Source: Scedosporium boydii
Lineage: Eukaryota; Ascomycota; Sordariomycetes; Microascales; Microascaceae
Assembly (NCBI GenBank): GCA_002221725.1
Contig: NJFT01000221.1
Coordinates: 1 to 64,000 of the forward strand
Direction of reading: 5' to 3'
Length of the DNA: 64,000 nt
The notes under the pieces are model-generated. The model was not told where the DNA came from and searched no databases. It saw only the letters and a program-made list of their open reading frames with translations. Below, in pieces: positions 45,301 to 57,400 of the stretch. The position numbers and the translations under genes were made by a program. The stretch's first letter is position 1; every line of letters begins with the position of its first letter.

Positions 45301-48300
45301 CCTCAAAGTTCTCCGCCCATGCAAAGATGATAGCGTCGAGACTTGTCAAGACTCAACACAGTACGTGGCTCCACATGACCCCTTGATGACCCACAGTGCG
45401 AAGCGGATGCTACACAACGGAGTCGTCGCAAGCAGGCCGCAGCCACAGGGCAACAAACGAACCTTAGGTTCTGCACCTTTCCAGCTCGTCGAAACCTGTC
45501 AATCGACGGCGATCGGCGAATTTTGACAAAGTTCCACACCTTGCGTGTTTTTTCTTTTCTTTCTCCACCCTTACTTCGTGGCTGGAAATTCATCATGCTA
45601 GAGAACTAGCGGTCGGAAGCCACGGAGATCCTAGGAACGGAAGTATCTGACGACCTTCAATTCACTGCCGCCGGACGGGCAACGGATTATATCTACTTTG
45701 TAAGGCACTAAATCTTCGCTACTTGTACGGACTAAGTGTGGCTGGACCATTACGTCTCGCCAGTGCTTCAACAGACGAGACGGCGGATGATGCTCCGCCA
45801 AGCCGGCGAATTTGGTAACCCGCGAACTATTTCGCCAGAGGACTTTCATTAACCTGGAGTCGGCTTTGTAATCTTGATCATGGCAGGACTTGGTTATGAT
45901 ATGCATCCAATCTAGCCCTTCTCCCAATGCCACGGCCATCCTTAATTGGGTGCTATCTAAATTCCCGCATGATGGAGAGAATGGTGCCTCTGTCCCAGAT
46001 TGATGATCACCATGGCTCTATTTTGCATGGCCGGCGGCTGGGCCAGGCCAAGCTTGCTGATCCTTCACAATGCCTTAGTACACTACTGCACCTATCAAAT
46101 CTCGCTATCATCATACCGACCCGTTATATAGATGCACCTCAAATGTTCTAGCTGTCTTTCCCGGCGGCAAGGACGAACAGTAATATGAACTTTTTATTTT
46201 GTTTGTGTAGGTGGTAATCGCATCTGAGGTCAATGGCTTTGAGACAGGGGCCTTGCCAGATGAGACTCGCACTGTCATACATGGCTGTCACTTCGTGTCT
46301 ATTTCTGGCGCTTCCCTGTTTGAGAGCTATTGCGACACTGAAGAAAACCCCTCCAATAACCAAAGTTTCCTTGGTACGGAGTACATCTCGGGAGGTCACG
46401 CATGGGATTGACTCCGGCGGACTGTTTGGGCCGATAAATCTTTGTTGAGCGTTCTAGACTACGACGAAGTAAGGTAGTGCTGCGGTACTTCGGAGACAGA
46501 AGCCCCTCTGTACTTCGTAAGGCTTGGAAGAGCCGGCAGCCGTCCTGGGTTCCTGCGCATCTCTTGTCCGAAGTAGCGATTGGCGATGATGCGCCGGGAC
46601 TCTGGGAGGCGCGGGGGTTATGAGACAGGCCCTTGCGGAGATCCTTTGGGTCTGAGATGCTCCTTGTTAGTGCAGATTGAGCCCCTGGTCGAGTCTATAA
46701 CAGACGTTAACAATGGCGAAGAGGCGATCTGTCTGGGGCTTTGAGGCTATAGCAAGGATCAACTCAAGGAGGGCGGATCCACACGGACCGGGACCGGGTT
46801 CAGAGATTCCTCTTTCAAAGGATCTGAGGCTCCCCAAGACCCGACTCAATATCAAACTGCGAAGTACCAATATTTGAAGCACGCCGGGCTGTTCAGAGGT
46901 AAAAGAGTAATTCAACTCATACTTCATAGGCCTGATCCACTAGTCTTGTCTCCATAATAATTTTACAAAATTCCCATCGTCAAGTGTGAAGGTGAGAACG
47001 GATGGAGTCTTGAAAAACCCTTGCCCCCATGGGTCGCATCAGATCTCTGGATCTTGATTAAGCCGTCTGAAACTCGATGAAATCCCGGTGCTGGATTTAC
47101 CCACAAGATCTTTGAGATCTGCAAAATGCCTGCAAGTGCTGCCATGGACATGTCGAATCGACCCTTGGGAGAGCGTTGTTACACATTTTATTCAATTCAT
47201 GGACAGAGTTTTATTGGTATTCGATATTCCAGATGCAATCCTTTTGCTTTTGCTTGAAATTCCAGAGACTTGACATCGGTGCCGCTCAATTGGATATCAG
47301 CACACTGTCTCACCGGCGCAGATGCGCATACTTGTCCGGAGCGGGCGGTGCCTGGGATCGAATCACTCGGGCTAGGCCTGTTCTGTAAGGTGTCAATTTG
47401 AAGAGGCCTGAAAACGCGTCCCGGTCCTACGGCTTTCGGAAATACAAACAATGTAGATCTCGAAGAAGAACTCTTTGGTCTGGATTGCTGTGGCACTGAA
47501 CTCTTTGTCACTGAGCGTACAGCAATATTTTAGATGCACGAGGTAGTTTCTGCCAAACCCTTGTCTAGCCTTCTGAGGATCGAGAGACAATGACTGGATC
47601 AACCTCGCGATAATCTAGACTTCGAAGAAGCAAGCACAGAAACTGGCCAGGGGGACGCAGAGTACCTCTGGTAATTACGTACATGCCACTGTAAGACTGA
47701 GGCCTGGGGTTAAGAACCGGGGTGCGCGACGCTTGCGTTGATCTTGAAAAGGCCCGTGCTGGATCACAGAGCGGGTCTTGACCATGCGTGGTTTTGAGTC
47801 TCTACGGTGGATGTGCCTCAAATCTCCCCAGAGACACCGTGTGTTCACCTTAAAGCGTTTACACTACGTATGTGGCCATGGTCGCGAAAGAAAGCACGAG
47901 ATGATCTCCGGTGGTCATTACGCGTATGGCCCTCAAAAGCATATCATGGGCTGGCTGTCGCGATATCACGTTGTCCAAGAGCTTACAAAAATGAAGAAGG
48001 GTTGTCGCTAAGTCGAGTTAAATACGCCAAAGCATCTTGTGTCATCATTGGAGATCGAGGTAGTGTCGGCGTTTAAAATAACTAAGAGCCTCTTAAATCT
48101 CTCCGTGAGTGATACATTTGGATTTGAATGGAATACAACTTTCCCGTTCCTTCCCACACCCTCCAAGAATGAGCATTTCTGGCCCATTATTTCTATTGGA
48201 CTAACCTAGGACGGAACGAGGCGCAGGCCAGGAATGTGTCGCGGAGTCAGCCCCTCCAACCTGGGTTTTCTCGATCCGGTGCAAGCTCCACATCGTCCGG

Positions 48301-50447
48301 AGCGCGATGTTCTTGGATGGGCTTTCTGGGGGCGACTTTTACCTCCCAAGCTTGGTCTGGCTTGGTCTGACTGGGTCGTGGTTCGTCGGCCGTCGCCGCT
48401 CGTACTAGTTCGGACTTAGGCTGTGACCATTGGCCCGTCGTCTTGAATCGTGGGTCAGAGATGCAAATGGAAGCCCAGGTCCAGCAAGACCAGGAAAAAA
48501 AAAACACAGAGTCGTCCTAGTATCGCTTAACTACTACTGGGGAAACCAAGGTGCGCAGCAACTTGGAGAGGATCTCAATTTGAATGCCGAGTAATGCTAC
48601 TTCGTAAGTGCGATTCAGGGCTTGTATCAATTATAAACAGACAACATTGAACCCTTTTCATGGTCTGGAGTCTCTTGAGGAAGGATTAAATTACAGGCCT
48701 GGCATTGAAGTTCAAGGTGTAACGCAAGTAATACATGCCAATTATAGGGTATGGATTCCATAGCACTCTGAAATCCACACTGTCTCCATCGAGGATCCAG
48801 TAGCGTATTGTCTTGATTTCCTTCCCCAGACCACTGGGCGACCATTGCTTGGCTCAACCTCCACGAATTTCTCGCTCGAGACGGCTCGTGCGAGAAAGGT
48901 GGAGGCAATGAGACGCACTGAAGGACAAGTCCACGGTGAAGTCCACTACGAAGTACATGGCCTCAAGTCCCTGCCGATCAACCAGCACCATGTGAGCGAC
49001 CTCGTCGATGATAATTTAGCAGACTAACATCACCAACCGATCCTGGGACACTAGCACGAAAGTCGATGCTATCGTGAGTTCTTGGGCTGGTAAAAATGCC
49101 AAGGATCAAGAAGAGGAATTGCACGCGATCCCAATGCATTCGGGTTGGATACATGAACTGGTAGCAAAAAAGCGGCACATGTTTGTGTGTCTCGCTAAGC
49201 AGAGCGGCAGAGGTCTTGGTGGGTGGAGGGGGCGCCCTCAGGTAGTTTCTCCAAGAGGACCAGACAGTTTTGAGGAGTACGACCACTCCGAGAGATCTGG
49301 CGATTTTCCAGAAACGCATATGATCCTAAACTGGATGTTCGGAGAGCGCGGAGAACCGAATTATTTTCGACAAAGAGACGCCATTAAGCATCATCATATA
49401 ACAATAACAATTTAATCATTTACACTACGGGTCCAGCGAACCGCACATCGGAGGAAGAAGGGAAGACTCTCGACGATCCCTGTACGAGATCACATTTCCG
49501 GCCGAAGTCGACAAAGGTCGACAAAGCACGACCTCAATAGGGAAGGAAGGTCCCAAAGCACACAGTATCGTTATTATAGATAGAGGAGTAATACACGGAG
49601 TACATTATTCTCAAGGGTGGCTGCTCTCCGCCGCCCGCCAAGATCTAGCGATTTCACTGGATTCCCCAAGGTCAAGGTCACCCTTGACTCCCCCATATCG
49701 ACGTCAAATCAAGATCAATGATCAATCTTCGTAAACTGCGAAGACATCAAGATCCTTGTCACCCAAGTACCCCAAGCTCCTTCTCACACAGTGCGCGTGT
49801 TCAATGTTCCCCTCCCCACTTGAACCTTCCTTCCGTGCACCTAGTGTACTTCGCATGCGGTGTTTGTGCTTTGTACTCTCGTAGTCCAGCCCCAGTCTTT
49901 TTACCCGCCCGCCTTCCTCACCTCGCCTCTTACCTCATGCAATCTATTCAACATGGTTTTACATAGTACCTCCCCTGTCCACCTCGATCGTAATTCTTTT
50001 CCCTCCTATACCCACTTCCTCTTCCGCACAATTACGTCCACCATCCTTTCCCTTCGTCACTCGGAGACCATTATCAACCACCGCAATCCGCTAAATTTTC
50101 TTCCCTCGTCATTCCAGCGATTCTGGATTGATTTATTCTTTTTATCTCCTGTAGCAGTCTTCTGTGGATTGTTGGAGAGATAGACGCAAACTTTATGGGG
50201 GAACCTCCTCGACGGCCCAATCCACCACCCGACTTCTCGATGTGCGCTCGCCGATTCCTCGATTGCTCGCTTTGACTTCGTTGAAGATATACCTGGGCCG
50301 AGTTTCACGAACGAACTACTCAACATTCATCAATGATCACGCTTTAAACAGAGAGACGGTCTTCTTCTCTTCTCCCGTCACTTTGATTTTCATATCATCA
50401 ACACCGCTGCCCCGAAACACTATTTCGCTCCTGGCGCTGCGGGCAAT
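42370..50447. other. 8 kb gene-poor block and leader of the RING gene
   Basis: No gene is supported. Frames are short and lack family features. The one that reads most like protein is 45631-45939 on the minus strand (102 codons, ATG start). It matches nothing I recognise. No mobile-element hallmarks are visible. Five exact TACGAAGTA motifs and one TACGGAGTA lie here. The last 700 bases (about 49750-50447) are CT-rich on the plus strand and are probably the leader of the RING gene, with upstream start codons. Confidence 0.5.
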
Positions 50448-52019
50448 ATGGCGGTACTCAATCGATTGTTAATCGAGGCCTCACACATTGTCGTGAGAGC
50501 CGTCGAACTTCACGCCAGGCAAACGGACGCCGCTGGAGTACCTGGATCCACGGTGGTCCCCACTACCGGTTTTGAGACATCGACGACAGCCATCGCGGCG
50601 ACACCAACCGACGCTCAACCATCGCAGACACCACCCGCTAATAACGACTCCAATGGCGGTGGGAATGGTAATAATGGTGGTGGAGGTGGTACATCGCCCC
50701 TGTTGTTTTTCGTCGCTCTCGGATTTGGAGTTGTTTTCACGAATCTCTGGTAAATATACCCTTTTCCCCTCTCGATCCCGCCCTCCCAGAGGATAGTTGC
50801 GGTCGGGTGAGACGAGAGAGAGCAAATTCTAATTCGGCCCGCCTCCAATAGGATAATTGTTGGTGTGAAGTATTGCTTCCGCTACAATGCCCGAAACCGT
50901 CAAATGCGACTCAACGAAGATGGCGAGCCCGTCGCCCTAGAGAACATGCCACGGCCCCATCGAAGACGGCGGGAAAAGAAGCTAATGACCATGGATGAGG
51001 TTAACGAGAAGTTCCCAATGATGAAGTACAAGAGTTGGGTTTCTTCGAGAATAAGGGAAGGATTGCCAGCTACTGGGGGTGTAACGGCACCCTCTAGCAG
51101 AGCGAATAGCGTTCGGTCTGTTGACGGTGTCATCCCATCTAAGGAGCGGGATTCTGTCGACGAACAATCCACCCAGAATGCCTCCAAGATGAACTCTAGT
51201 TCGGACGCACGCCCCGAAGTTTCTCGACCAGAAACCGCTCGGATCCCTTCGGAGGAGAAGGATGATGTACAGAACAAGACTACTGCTACGTCTGCCGCCG
51301 CTGCCGGCCAGCCGTCCGATTCCGCACCCGCTCAAACCGATAACGCCACTCCTCACTCCCATGCCGATCATGCTGATGATAGCCACGATGATGATGATGA
51401 CGATGACGAACACATTCACGATGCCCTACCTCCGGAGTGCTACGGCACCAGCGGTGATACTTGTGCCATCTGCATTGATACGCTTGAAGATGATGACGAC
51501 GTTCGCGGCCTCACCTGTGGCCATGCCTTCCATGCCGTCTGCGTTGATCCCTGGCTGACTAGTCGACGTGCCTGCTGCCCTCTCTGCAAGGCGGATTACT
51601 ACACTCCCAAACCGCGGCCTCAACCGGCCGATGGGGCCACCAACCCCCAAGATAGGAACCGTGGAGGCACCGGCTCTCAAGCCAACCTTCCTGCCACTCC
51701 CGAGCGTTCTTGGTACACCGGCATGCGTTTCTTCATTTCTCCAGGCAACAGGCAGGTCGGGCCAAGGAGAGAACGAGAAACTCGCCAACGTCCTGCACCG
51801 CAGGTCCAACCCCAGACCCGACCCGCTCAGCAGGCTGCCGACCCTGCTCCGGTCGAGACAACCGAGCAATCTGGCCATGGCGTCTTGTCGTCCTTCCGTT
51901 CCCGACTTCCTCGACTGTGGAGGAATAACGGCGCCAATGGAAACCCCCCAATGGCCTCGGGGGCTAACGCCATTACTCCATCCCATCTTGAAGCTGGTGT
52001 GCGGCCTGTTGGCTCTTAG
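50448..52019 (+). CDS. Membrane-anchored RING-H2 E3 ubiquitin ligase
   Basis: Two exons, 50448-50749 and 50852-52019, join in frame to 489 residues. The 102-base intron (GTAAAT to TAG) lies inside the single membrane segment and joins FTNLW to IIVGVKYCFRYN. The N-terminal 80 residues are Thr/Ser-rich with a Gly/Asn tract and probably face outside or the lumen. One membrane helix spans about residues 84-107. The cytoplasmic part is acidic with a run of Asp before a canonical RING-H2 finger starting at Cys305: CAICIDTLEDDDD, CGHAFHAVCVDPWL and CCPLCKADYY. The rest is Pro/Arg-rich and disordered. Such proteins ubiquitinate targets at endomembranes or the plasma membrane. The substrate cannot be told from sequence. 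Confidence 0.88.
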
Positions 52020-52892
52020 ACCATCAACAGCCACCTTTTCTCTTCATTCCGCTCTAAACACCCGATCCGCGTACCTCTGATTAGAGGATCCATTTCGACC
52101 TCCCATACCCGACTATCCTTCCTCTTTGGTGTACATTAACATGCGGACCACCCCAATACCGAACCTCGACACGGCAAGCCACACCGCCTCGACTGAAGCC
52201 TCTTATGCCCAACATCCGAACCTGATGACATCCTTTTTTTTTTTTTTTTTTCTTATTCCTACTGAAATTCGATGCATTCCCTTTCCGTATATACCATCAC
52301 TACTACACCACTGCATGGAGTTTGGGAGCATTTGATTCATTCTGTGTTTTTTTTCTTTTGGAGGCATCCCGGAATTCGACCCTGTATTACCAGGATCAAC
52401 TAATTCCTTGTCCGTTAAGCGAGTGGCAAACAAGGCCAAAAACAAAAGGGATCTCTATCTTGTGCTAGATAGAGCCTAATGTACATTCGGCTTGTCCTGA
52501 ATCACCCTCTGTCGGTTATAGGAGGATATTCCTTGTAACATTGTTTTTACGAATGGACTCCTTTTACGAATGGACTCCATCACATCACACACCACGAACA
52601 TGCAGGGGGGACAGTCGTTAGCACCACCTTTCGTTTTCTTACAATTCCCATTTCTGTATTTTGTTTTCTTTTCCCCGAGCCGGGCTGGAGCATGCTAGGG
52701 GACCTGAAGATTGGCGCTGGAGTTGGAGGCTGGGAGCTTTGGAAGAAGCATTCCCATAGTTACATAGTCGATTAATGATGATCCAATCGAAAATACCTGT
52801 CTAATGCTCTGTGATTTGTGTACAACATCTCATTGATGCCCCAACTGAATGTACCGAGGTATTGAACCTGTATATCCCAAGTCGAGAGGGGT
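52020..52892. terminator. Convergent 3' flanks of the RING and GPALPP genes
   Basis: These 873 bases lie between two genes that converge. They contain a T-tract at 52232-52250 and a second at 52347-52359 but no supported frame. The sequence TTACGAATGGACTCC occurs twice in quick succession (52546-52579), a small tandem duplication. Confidence 0.5.
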
Positions 52893-54029
52893 CTAGAGGT
52901 ATGATCCTTTCTGAAACCGGTCTCCAAAATTCGACGCCTTATTCATAAGTTCTCGCTTTTGCGCAGCACCCAGTCTCCCTCCAATAGCCATATCCTTCTC
53001 CCTATCAAACGGCCGCTTACTAGGATCATCTTCCTCCTCATCCGTCTTAATCTTCCCCGCCTTCCTCGCCTCACGCCTCTCCTCGTACATACTCTTCCCC
53101 CTCGTCTGCGCGGTATACTCTTCAATCTTCCTCCTCCGCTCGCTCTCCAGCGCCGCCTTCGCGCTTCCTCCACCACCCGCGCCGGGCGAAGGCCCCTCAT
53201 CTGGCCCGCGACCGAGAACCGAGTTCTGAAGCCGCGCCAGCTTCTCCTGCGCCGTCTCGGTCCAGATGCTAGGGACGCCGGACTGCTGCGCCGCCGATGC
53301 CGCGGAGGGGCCTGAGCGGAATGAGCGGTTTTTGAGTTTCGTGGGGTCGGTGGCGCGGTAGCCCGTTGCTGTGGGTGGGGCGAGCATCCAGTCGTCGCGT
53401 TTGGTGGGTTCTGCGGGGGTTTCGGCGGGCATGCGGGATGGGAGGGAGGGGCGAGAGTTGGAGGCGGAGGGCAGTGCGGGGCCGTAGTCGTCTGAATCTG
53501 AATCGGAGTCGGCCGTGGTTGTCGTTGGTGGGAGAGATGGGCCGTATGTGCGGCGGGAGGCTGACGGGGGAAGAGCAGGTCCTGGTTCGGAGTCGGAGTC
53601 GGAGAGGGAGATTTTGGCTGGGTTGGACGGGCCTGTAGGAGGTAGTGTGGGACCTATGGATCGTTTGGAGGGAGGAGGTGGAGAGGGCTTGTTTGCGCCA
53701 GAAGTGGACGTGGGGAGGGTTGGGCCGAGGATTGTGGCATCATCGTCGGAGAGATCGATCTCGTCTGTGTTCTTGGAGAATTCTGGGGGTATTGTAGGCC
53801 CTATCGGGGGTCCAGATGAAGGTCGCCGCCCTTCTTTGGGTAGGCTGGGACCGACGGCACGGCTGGGCCCATAGTCGTCGTCGTCTGAGCTTTCGTCGCC
53901 TAGGTCGACTTCGTCAGCGTTTGCGCCTCTGGCGGCTTTGGCTGGAGGAGAAGCTGGAGCACCATCATCTTCTGCACTCCGCTTGCGCTTCGCCAGGTGC
54001 GGTGGGAGCTGGGGTCCGATTGAGCTCAT
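52893..54029 (-). CDS. GPALPP-motif / DUF3752 protein
   Basis: A single exon encodes 378 residues. The first two thirds repeat the motif that names the family, about eight times: IGPQLPP, VGPSLPK, IGPTIPP, LGPTLPT, IGPTLPP, PGPALPP, YGPSLPP and YGPALPS, separated by acidic SDSD stretches. The C-terminal DUF3752 region has DDWMLAPPTATGY, KLKNRSFRSG, SIWTETAQEKLARLQ and a charged helical end. The human relative is GPALPP1. Members are nuclear and have been linked to splicing or transcription complexes, but no clear activity is established. A minus-strand GTGAGT at 54095 with an acceptor at 54055 suggests a 41-base intron in the 5' leader. Head-to-head with VPS8. Confidence 0.9.
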   Translation of the reverse strand: MSSIGPQLPPHLAKRKRSAEDDGAPASPPAKAARGANADEVDLGDESSDDDDYGPSRAVGPSLPKEGRRPSSGPPIGPTIPPEFSKNTDEIDLSDDDATILGPTLPTSTSGANKPSPPPPSKRSIGPTLPPTGPSNPAKISLSDSDSEPGPALPPSASRRTYGPSLPPTTTTADSDSDSDDYGPALPSASNSRPSLPSRMPAETPAEPTKRDDWMLAPPTATGYRATDPTKLKNRSFRSGPSAASAAQQSGVPSIWTETAQEKLARLQNSVLGRGPDEGPSPGAGGGGSAKAALESERRRKIEEYTAQTRGKSMYEERREARKAGKIKTDEEEDDPSKRPFDREKDMAIGGRLGAAQKRELMNKASNFGDRFQKGSYL

Positions 54030-54479
54030 TGTTGATGTTGAGGTTGTAATCTTGCTATGGAAGAATGGAAAGTGATATTCATCTGTTTACTCACCTGCGA
54101 AATGACAGCATCACCGACGTAAGCAATGCGAGGTGCGTCGGATAAATGTCGGTAGATCTTTTAGCTAGTTTAACAGCGAAGCGAGAGCTAGCGTCGAACA
54201 GCCCGCGATTATTACATGCTTTCGTAGGCCTTGGCACGCCAACTTGCCTCGCAATCACCTCGAAGTACAACCACATTCGGATTCCGCGCATTGTATATTT
54301 CTCGTCTTGGGGCACGCCCTCCTTTTTCAAGTTATTTTATTTTATTTCCTTAATTTACCCAAAGACGAAGTTGATATTTCCCTTGCTCTTTCCTCCGATG
54401 TTGTAGTTCCCGTCGGCCGAGCTCCGAGCTACCCCCCAAATGACTGGATGTTACACGCCATGATCGAGAAGCCCTCCCG
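54030..54479. promoter_or_regulatory. Divergent intergenic region between GPALPP and VPS8
   Basis: The 450 bases between the two start codons must serve both genes. The left part may hold a short leader intron of the GPALPP gene (54055-54095). No TATA element is obvious. Confidence 0.5.
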
Positions 54480-57400
54480 ATGAGCAACCCTTTAAAGGAG
54501 AGAAGGGACCGGAGTCCCGGGGGTTCGCCGATACAGGAGAACGCCTCCTCCTCTGCAAGCGACGATTCGTCCAATGACGGGGATACGATCCGGGGCGGCG
54601 ATGCCGATAATGACGCCGTTTCTATAGACGTTGAGGAGGAGGGGCCCTCCACCCCCGTGGGAATCGGAAACGGATCTGTGGTCAACCGATATCGCCAACT
54701 ACTGCAAGATGGAGGAGAGCAGAGTTCAGACAGTGGATCAATAGACAACATTCCTCGTCGAGTGGGAAGTCCAATAGGATCACTCCTCTCGGTTCCAGAT
54801 GATGCTTCAGTCCAGGTGAGCGCGCCCTCGTTCTTGACCGACAATATGTGACTTTCGTTCCTGACCGTTACTTTCGCAGGACTCTATCCTTTCCTCCCCA
54901 AGCAGTAGCGTGCTCCCTTCCGTGGCTTCCCGTCCCGGCCTCGACTCCCCAACACCCTCCTTCCGGCCCTTTGACCGACGATTCCAGTCCCGACTATCCT
55001 CCTCTTTATACCTCAGCCCGAGCCCGAGCAGCTCGCGGCCGTCTTCTCCCGCGTTCATGTCCGGCCATAAACGACACTTTTCAGTAAACTCTCAGTTCTT
55101 GTTCGATGCGGAGGCAGAAACCACTACACCACCATGGGAGGTGGTTCGGTGGACGAAGCTGAAGAAACTGAGCGGCCAGGTCTTCTCTGAGTCGGGAAAA
55201 CGGAACTTTGGCTCTCCCACTTGCTTTGCGGTTGCCTCGATGATTGTGTTAGGAACTACGAAAGGCATAATATTAATGTTTGATTACAGCCAGAATTTGA
55301 AGTTAATCGTCGGTCCTGGGACTAAAGGTAAGGAATCTCTGATATACCCTAGCTTTTTTTATTATTACACAGGAGCTAATTTAAGAAGCTATTGAGTGTG
55401 GTCCTATTACTTCACTGGCTATCTCGGCGGATCATACAGCGGTGTCAGCCGGGCATAGGAATGGTACCATCTTCATCTGGGACGTTAATAGGCCTGCTCG
55501 GCCTTTCCTTACTATTCCTCACCTCGAACCAGCACGGCTCGAGAACCGGACAATGGATGGCCATGTGCCCGATGTCGTGATCACACACCTCGGGTTCCTT
55601 GGAACACGGCGCACAGCCATTGTCTCTGCTGATGACCGAGGCATGGCATTTGCCCACCTAGCAACTCGAGGAACGGGCTCTCTTGGTCGGATTGTGAGAA
55701 CGACGAGAATTCTCGGCCGGTATCCGAATGCGCCACTGCCAGCGGGCAAAACATTGAAGCCCAGCACTGTCCTTGCTTTTGCGTCGCTGCCTCTGGGGAA
55801 TGTCGATCGATCCACCGACACATTAGGCCTTACTGCGATGCTCACTCCTTACCTTCTCGTCATCGTGTCCACGACCCCGGTAGCCCAAACGCAACACAAA
55901 TCGGCAAGACCTAAAGAAGTTGCGCACCACAGCGCTATGAGTGGGTGTCTAGCGTGGTTCCCTGCAGTCAAATTAAAAGTTCCCGACCCTGTCACCGGGA
56001 GCAACGTCTCGAAAGTCAAGCTAGTCTATTGTTGGTCGAACGTACTGACTGTGCTCGACATCGATGAGGTGCCCACAGATGATCCCGGCAAGTCGCCAAC
56101 GCTTAAGTTCCGGGCACGCAGCCGATGGACGTGCGAGGAGGCTATTGTCGCTGTCCAGTGGTTAAGCCGCTCGGTCTTAACTATCCTCACGATCACACAG
56201 AGACTAATTATCCTTGAGGATCGGAGCATGCGAGTTACTGATGGTTTCGATCTAATCCATAAACACATTTACCACGTGGATCTGTTCTCGGATCAATTGC
56301 ATGCCTTGGTAGAACAGCTCGACGAAGAAGACCCCACCATGCACGGCGTTGTGGCAGATGCGTTCTACATGAGCGTGAAGGCGTATAAGAGCCGGCTTTT
56401 TCTCCTTGGGTTTGACGATCTCTCTATTGGAACGCTCTCGAACTGGTCCGACAGGCTCCACGCTCTTATGGACCATGGGGATCATGTTGCGGCTATCCAG
56501 TTGGCAACGGATTATTATACCGGAGATTCCGACAAGCTCACTGTTGGTCTCCCCGAAGATGCCACTCTGAGGCATACCATGGTGAAGGACAAGGTGGTGG
56601 AAGTCATGAGGGCTTCAGTACGCCACGTCTTTGGTCAGCGTCGCACGGATGCGCAGGCGGTTGACGACGACCGCCTACGTGAGTTGACGGAGGCGTGTTT
56701 TGTCGCATGCCAAAGTGTCGACAATACCGACTTTATTTTTGACGACATGTACGAGTGGTACGAGGACGCCGAAGCGGAGGGTATATTCCTTGAGGCGCTA
56801 GAGCAATATATCCTAGACAGGAGCATCAGGATAGTACCGCCAACTGTTATTAAGGCCATGGTAGCTCATTACGTCTCCCAAGGGTGGGAGACGCGACTGG
56901 AAGAAATGATCTGCCATATGGAGACGGCAACTCTGGACTTGGATCAAATCACGACCTTGTGCAAGCAGAACAGGCTCTATGACGCGCTGATCTATGTCTG
57001 GAACCAGGCGATGGGCGATTATATTACGCCATTGATTGACTTACTTTCCCTCTTGGTTCCACTAATGGATGATGGCAGTGGGGCTTCGTCTGCTGGTGAT
57101 TACATGAACGACTTGATATACGGGACGAACGCACGCAAGATCTTCCCGTACCTCTCATATACTCTCACGAGGCGGGTCTACCCTACCGACGAAGTGATGA
57201 GTGACGAAGCAGCCACCAAAGCGAGCGCTGAATTGTATTGGTTCTTCTTCTCCGGAAATACGATAACTTGGCCCAAGGGAAGCGGACGGCCGTTCTTGAC
57301 TCGGCCGAGCAATCCCGTTGAGCCATCCTTTCCCTATTTGAGGCTAATCCTCAAATACGACGCCCCAAGCTTCCTTAGCGCACTCAACGAGGCGTTCGAG

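Noticed and set aside
7513..48955. Resemblance of TACGAAGT/ACTTCGTA to the arms of loxP recombination sites
   Set aside because: Only 8 bases of the 13-base arm match, arms are not paired at the proper spacing, and no tyrosine recombinase gene is present.
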